The notes under the pieces are model-generated. The model made no database searches. It had not been told where the DNA came from and saw only the letters and a program-made list of their open reading frames with translations. Source: Clostridia bacterium (GTDB taxonomy: Bacteria > Bacillota_A > Clostridia > Oscillospirales > CAG-382). From it: a stretch of 8,494 nucleotides of DNA. The translations under genes were made by a program, and so were the position numbers. This document shows positions 5,768 to 8,494 of the stretch, one piece after another. The stretch covers positions 1-8,494 of the forward strand of contig JAFWWX010000308.1 of the NCBI GenBank assembly GCA_017517985.1. Reading direction: 5' to 3'. The first letter of the stretch is position 1; each line of letters opens with the position of its first letter.

Positions 5768-5774
5768 ATATAAT

Positions 5775-5864
5775 ATGCACGAAAAGCTGACGGAACTTAT
5801 TGCATAAAAGAAATATACGGAAATCCGTCATATACTTAACGACATAAACAGTGCGGACATAGCA
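5775..5864 (+). pseudogene. mgtE: 5' segment of mgtE cut off by an in-frame TAA
   Basis: From the ATG at 5775 the frame reads MHEKLTELIA, then TAA at 5805-5807, then KKYTEIRHILNDINSADIA, and runs without a shift into the long open frame. MgtE proteins typically begin in the style of KLLELIEEKKYxELRxLLxxLNPADIAELLEE, so both sides of the stop are genuine MgtE N-terminal sequence. A single base change at the TAA, for instance from GAA, would restore a 452-residue protein of normal family length. Possible readings are a nonsense mutation, a sequencing or assembly error, or rare readthrough. Confidence 0.8.
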
Positions 5865-7133
5865 TTGCTTCTTGAAGAATTTGAAAGAACCAATATGCTT
5901 CGTCTGTTCAGACTTTTGCCGAAGGATATAGCCTCTGAGGTTTTCACATACTTATATTCGGATTCTCAAGCCCAGCTTATAAGTGCGTTTAACGATAATG
6001 AACTTCGTGCGGTGCTTTCAGAACTTTATGTGGACGATACTGTTGACATAATCGAGGAGATGCCTGCGAGTGTTGTTACAAGGATTCTTGAAAACTCAGC
6101 CCCAGATACAAGACGCGAAATAAACGAGCTTCTTAATTACCCTTCGGAAAGCACCGGAAGTGTTATGACTACCGAATATGTTGCATTCCGTGAAAATATG
6201 GACTGTGACAGTGCTTTGAACTATCTCAGAAAGTGCGGTATAGATAAAGAAACTATTTATACCTGTTATGTTACGGACAAGAGAAAGCTTATTGGTGTTG
6301 TCACGGTAAAGGATATTCTTCTTGCAAAGGAAAATGCCTTAATAGGTGATATAATGGAAAGAAGTGTAATTTCCGTATCCGCCTATGAGGACAAGGAGAC
6401 CGCCGCAAGAATGTTTGATAAATATGACTTTCTTGCACTTCCTGTTGTAGATAAGGATAACAGACTTGTTGGTATTGTTACGGTAGACGACGCTATTGAT
6501 GTTATGCGATCTGAAAGCAACGAAGACTTTGAAGTGATGGCGGCTATCACTCCTACAGAAAAATCCTACTTAAAGACCGGAGTTTTTGAACTTGTATGGA
6601 AACGTATTCCGTGGCTTCTGCTCCTTATGCTTTCTTCTGTGTTCACCTCCGGAATAATAAGCTCCTTTGAAGAGGCACTTGGAGTAATGCCTGTGTTGAC
6701 CGCATATATACCTATGCTTATGGGTACGGGAGGTAATGCAGGAGGTCAGTCCTCGGTTACAATAATAAGAGGACTTGCTCTTGAAGAAATAAGCGGAAAG
6801 GATATATTCAGGATTTTGTGGAAAGAATCACGGGTTGCCGTTGTTTGCTCCTGTATTCTGTCAATTGTAAACTTTGCAAAAATCGTGCTGTTTGATAAAA
6901 TGCTTCTTGGGAATGACAGTATCACATATCCCGTTGCAATTTCGGTATGTTTGACACTTGCTGTAACGGTAATAGCTGCAAAGCTTATAGGTTGTTGCCT
7001 TCCGGTTGTGGCAAAGAAAATAAAACTTGACCCTGCAGTTACCGCAAGTCCGTTTATAACAACTGCAGTCGATGCAATTGCCCTTGTGGCATACTTTAAA
7101 ATATCCGTAATGTTAATAGAGGGACTTATGTAA
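5865..7133 (+). CDS. mgtE: Magnesium transporter MgtE (N-terminus interrupted)
   Basis: MgtE is a dimeric inner-membrane Mg2+ channel whose cytosolic N and CBS domains sense intracellular Mg2+ and close the pore. Counting from the first codon of this 422-residue frame (TTG), residues 1-100 are the MgtE N superhelical domain (LRLFRLLPKDIASEVFTYL). Residues about 100-225 are two CBS domains (LIGVVTVKDIL, then LVGIVTVDDAI). Residues about 245-420 are the five-helix pore domain. The pore signature GTGGNAGGQSSVTIIRGLAL starts near residue 287, and LDPAVTASPFITTAVDA has Asp389, the conserved acidic residue of the last helices. All domains except the first helices are intact. Without the upstream 30 codons, initiation would need the TTG at 5865 or the ATG at 5895, neither with a good ribosome binding site, so the gene may be silent or weakly expressed. 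Confidence 0.9.
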   Translation: MLLEEFERTNMLRLFRLLPKDIASEVFTYLYSDSQAQLISAFNDNELRAVLSELYVDDTVDIIEEMPASVVTRILENSAPDTRREINELLNYPSESTGSVMTTEYVAFRENMDCDSALNYLRKCGIDKETIYTCYVTDKRKLIGVVTVKDILLAKENALIGDIMERSVISVSAYEDKETAARMFDKYDFLALPVVDKDNRLVGIVTVDDAIDVMRSESNEDFEVMAAITPTEKSYLKTGVFELVWKRIPWLLLLMLSSVFTSGIISSFEEALGVMPVLTAYIPMLMGTGGNAGGQSSVTIIRGLALEEISGKDIFRILWKESRVAVVCSCILSIVNFAKIVLFDKMLLGNDSITYPVAISVCLTLAVTVIAAKLIGCCLPVVAKKIKLDPAVTASPFITTAVDAIALVAYFKISVMLIEGLM

Positions 7134-7143
7134 ACAAATAACC

Positions 7144-7174
7144 AAAGGTGTGTCGCAAAATGCGACACACCTTT
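7144..7174. terminator. Shared terminator hairpin between mgtE and dnaX
   Basis: AAAGGTGTGTCGCA (7144-7157) pairs perfectly over 14 bases with TGCGACACACCTTT (7161-7174) around an AAA loop. It lies 10 bases after the mgtE stop and 23 after the dnaX stop. The stem is strong and AAA/TTT ends serve both directions, though a long separate T run is absent on either side. Confidence 0.82.
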
Positions 7175-7197
7175 AAATATTCATATCAAAAGAAGAA

Positions 7198-8494
7198 TTA
7201 AAGATCCCATTCTTCCTCTTTGTCGTTACCGATAATCTCAAATTTTACAGTAACATCTCCCACATACTTGCGAACACAGTTTTCGATTACGCTGGACTTT
7301 TTGCTGTTGCCCTTCAGCATAACAGAGACAAATGAGGGGATAGAGATTACAACGGTATCTGTCCCCAAAGAGTACGCTTTTGCATTTGAAAGAAGCGAGC
7401 CGAGAAGTTTGTCCTTTTCCTTGATTTCCTCCATAATGTCAGGGAATGCAGTTAAGGGATTTCTGCTTGCAGACACATCAGCTGTATTGGCCTTTGAAGT
7501 TTTTTTATTTTCCGTTTTGCTAAAATTCTGTTCTTCTTCATTCGACTTTGAAACAGCAGGAATGTCAGCCGGCAACGGATTGTTGTCCGGCAGATCCGGA
7601 ATAAATACATCCGGGGGCGCAATGTCAAAGGGAGGAATATCTGGAATAGCATCCGGAATATCAAAATCAGTTATATAAGATTCTACGCTCGTTTGCTTCG
7701 TAATATCCGTATTATTGTTCTTGAAGTCCCTTTGTGCTTCTGCGTTATTATCTGCAGAGGCTACTGATGGCTTCACTACGGAAACTTCTGCAACAGTAAT
7801 ATTTCCGTTTGAAATTTTATCCTCAAGCTCGGATATCCTTGTGTTAAGTGATTCCGGAAGTGTCCATAGCTTTATATCACAAAGTCTGATAACACAAGTT
7901 TCAAGTACAGCCCTTCCTGAAAAACCGGTTTTTGTAAGTCTTGTCTGGGCATCATCAAGAATTTCAGTACTGTATATAAGACGTTCCTTTGTAAATTTCT
8001 TTGCACATTCGGAAAGTGTACTGAGAACATCGGCAGAGCCTTCAACAAACTTTTCAGGATTTCTTGTATACTTTATCATAAGCATATCTCTCACAGCATC
8101 CGCACATTCAGAGAGAAGAATACCCATATCCTTGCTTCCGTTGTATGCCTCGGAGATGACAGAAAGTGCAGTAGCACAATCATTGTCAGCTATTGCGGAA
8201 AGAAGCTTCATAACAGGGCCTCTGCCAACAACACCCAATGCTCTTGCGCACATTTCCTCAGTTACCGTATCTTCTTTTCCGACAAAAAGCTCAAGCATAG
8301 AAAGGGCATCACGCATAGCACCGCCTGCCAGCCGTGCAATAAGCATAACAGCGCCGTCAGTCATAGGAATATTTTCTGCTTTACATATATCTTTAAGCCT
8401 CTTTGCAATATTGTCCGGAGTGATTCTGTGGAAATCAAATCTTTTGCATCTTGAAAGAATTGTAGCAGGTATTTTGTTAAGCTCTGTGGTGGCA
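7198..8494 (-). CDS. dnaX: DNA polymerase III subunit gamma/tau, C-terminal part (5' end outside window)
   Basis: DnaX is the ATPase core of the clamp loader that places the beta sliding clamp on primed DNA, and its tau form ties polymerase to helicase. The frame is open to the right edge, so the ATG at 8364 is internal. The first visible residues read ATTELNKIPATILSRC; the SRC arginine finger is encoded at 8446-8454. GGAMRDALSMLE follows, with the sensor-2 Arg as residue 61 from the window edge. The oligomerisation domain III continues to about 7850. A variable linker follows, with repeated Pro-Asp-Ile/Phe units (about 7570-7670) and a Lys/Asn/Ser-rich stretch. A compact C-terminal domain of some 80 residues ends the protein, with SLGTDTVVISIPSFVSVML. 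The Walker A and zinc-binding parts are beyond the edge. It converges on mgtE and shares its terminator. Confidence 0.95.
   Translation of the reverse strand, partial: ATTELNKIPATILSRCKRFDFHRITPDNIAKRLKDICKAENIPMTDGAVMLIARLAGGAMRDALSMLELFVGKEDTVTEEMCARALGVVGRGPVMKLLSAIADNDCATALSVISEAYNGSKDMGILLSECADAVRDMLMIKYTRNPEKFVEGSADVLSTLSECAKKFTKERLIYSTEILDDAQTRLTKTGFSGRAVLETCVIRLCDIKLWTLPESLNTRISELEDKISNGNITVAEVSVVKPSVASADNNAEAQRDFKNNNTDITKQTSVESYITDFDIPDAIPDIPPFDIAPPDVFIPDLPDNNPLPADIPAVSKSNEEEQNFSKTENKKTSKANTADVSASRNPLTAFPDIMEEIKEKDKLLGSLLSNAKAYSLGTDTVVISIPSFVSVMLKGNSKKSSVIENCVRKYVGDVTVKFEIIGNDKEEEWDL

Larger units (their letters stand above)
5458..5774. other. Divergent spacer between rubrerythrin and mgtE
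   Basis: This 317-base AT-rich spacer has no gene. It holds the rubrerythrin promoter and the 20-base-period direct repeat on its left, and two or three -10 boxes for mgtE on its right. TAAAATTTTA at 5481-5490 is a perfect ten-base palindrome within the predicted rubrerythrin leader. Between about 5560 and 5708 I see nothing I can name. There is no room for an M-box magnesium riboswitch downstream of the mgtE -10 boxes. Confidence 0.7.

Noticed and set aside
5640..5774. M-box or other Mg2+ riboswitch before mgtE
   Set aside because: The predicted start sites leave only about 30-40 leader bases and no conserved riboswitch core or terminator is visible.
5805..5807. TAA reassigned to an amino acid
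   Set aside because: TAA ends rplJ, rplL, the M18 gene and dnaX in this window at positions matching family lengths, so it is a normal stop.
8362..8364. ATG at 8364 as the start of dnaX
   Set aside because: The frame stays open to 8494 and the extra residues carry conserved DnaX motifs including the SRC arginine finger.
1..8494. CRISPR array, insertion sequence, phage or defence system
   Set aside because: No regularly spaced repeats, transposase, integrase or terminal inverted repeats; every substantial gene is a housekeeping or general-metabolism type.

Overview
The window looks like ordinary chromosome from a low-GC, strictly anaerobic Firmicute, most likely a gut or rumen Clostridia/Oscillospiraceae-type bacterium (inference). 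The grounds are AT-rich spacers, strong AGGAGG-type ribosome binding sites, a TepA-family ClpP-like protease, a Firmicutes-type L10 leader in front of rplJL, and a rubrerythrin typical of anaerobes. I see no mobile element, CRISPR array, tRNA or rRNA, and no clearly new multi-gene system.

Left part (1-2765, + strand): the 3' end of an M18-family zinc aminopeptidase closes with a strong intrinsic terminator. Next comes tepA, a ClpP-fold serine protease with a disordered acidic N-terminus. Two bases after its stop lies a perfect-consensus promoter (TTGACA-17-TATAAT). It drives the L10 leader RNA, with a readable attenuator, then rplJ (L10) and rplL (L7/L12). These two proteins form the ribosomal stalk, and L10 (with L12) feeds back on the leader. 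The usual partners rplK-rplA and rpoB-rpoC are not next to them.

Middle (2839-5457, - strand): a histidine-phosphatase superfamily enzyme with its own promoter, a six-helix membrane protein of unknown function, and a rubrerythrin carrying a rubredoxin-like zinc/iron knuckle at both ends. The latter would serve peroxide reduction in an anaerobe.

Right part: a 317-base divergent spacer (5458-5774) separates the rubrerythrin from the Mg2+ channel/transporter gene mgtE (+). The mgtE gene has a proper ribosome binding site and ATG at 5775, but codon 11 is an in-frame TAA (5805-5807). The codons after it continue the same reading frame with MgtE-like sequence, so the gene is broken, mis-sequenced, or expressed only by reinitiation. 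It converges, across a perfect 14-bp terminator hairpin, on dnaX (-), encoding the DNA polymerase III clamp-loader subunit gamma/tau, whose 5' part lies beyond the right edge.

Best leads: the mgtE nonsense codon, the double-rubredoxin rubrerythrin, the rplJL attenuator, and the uncharacterised membrane protein with charged residues inside its helices.
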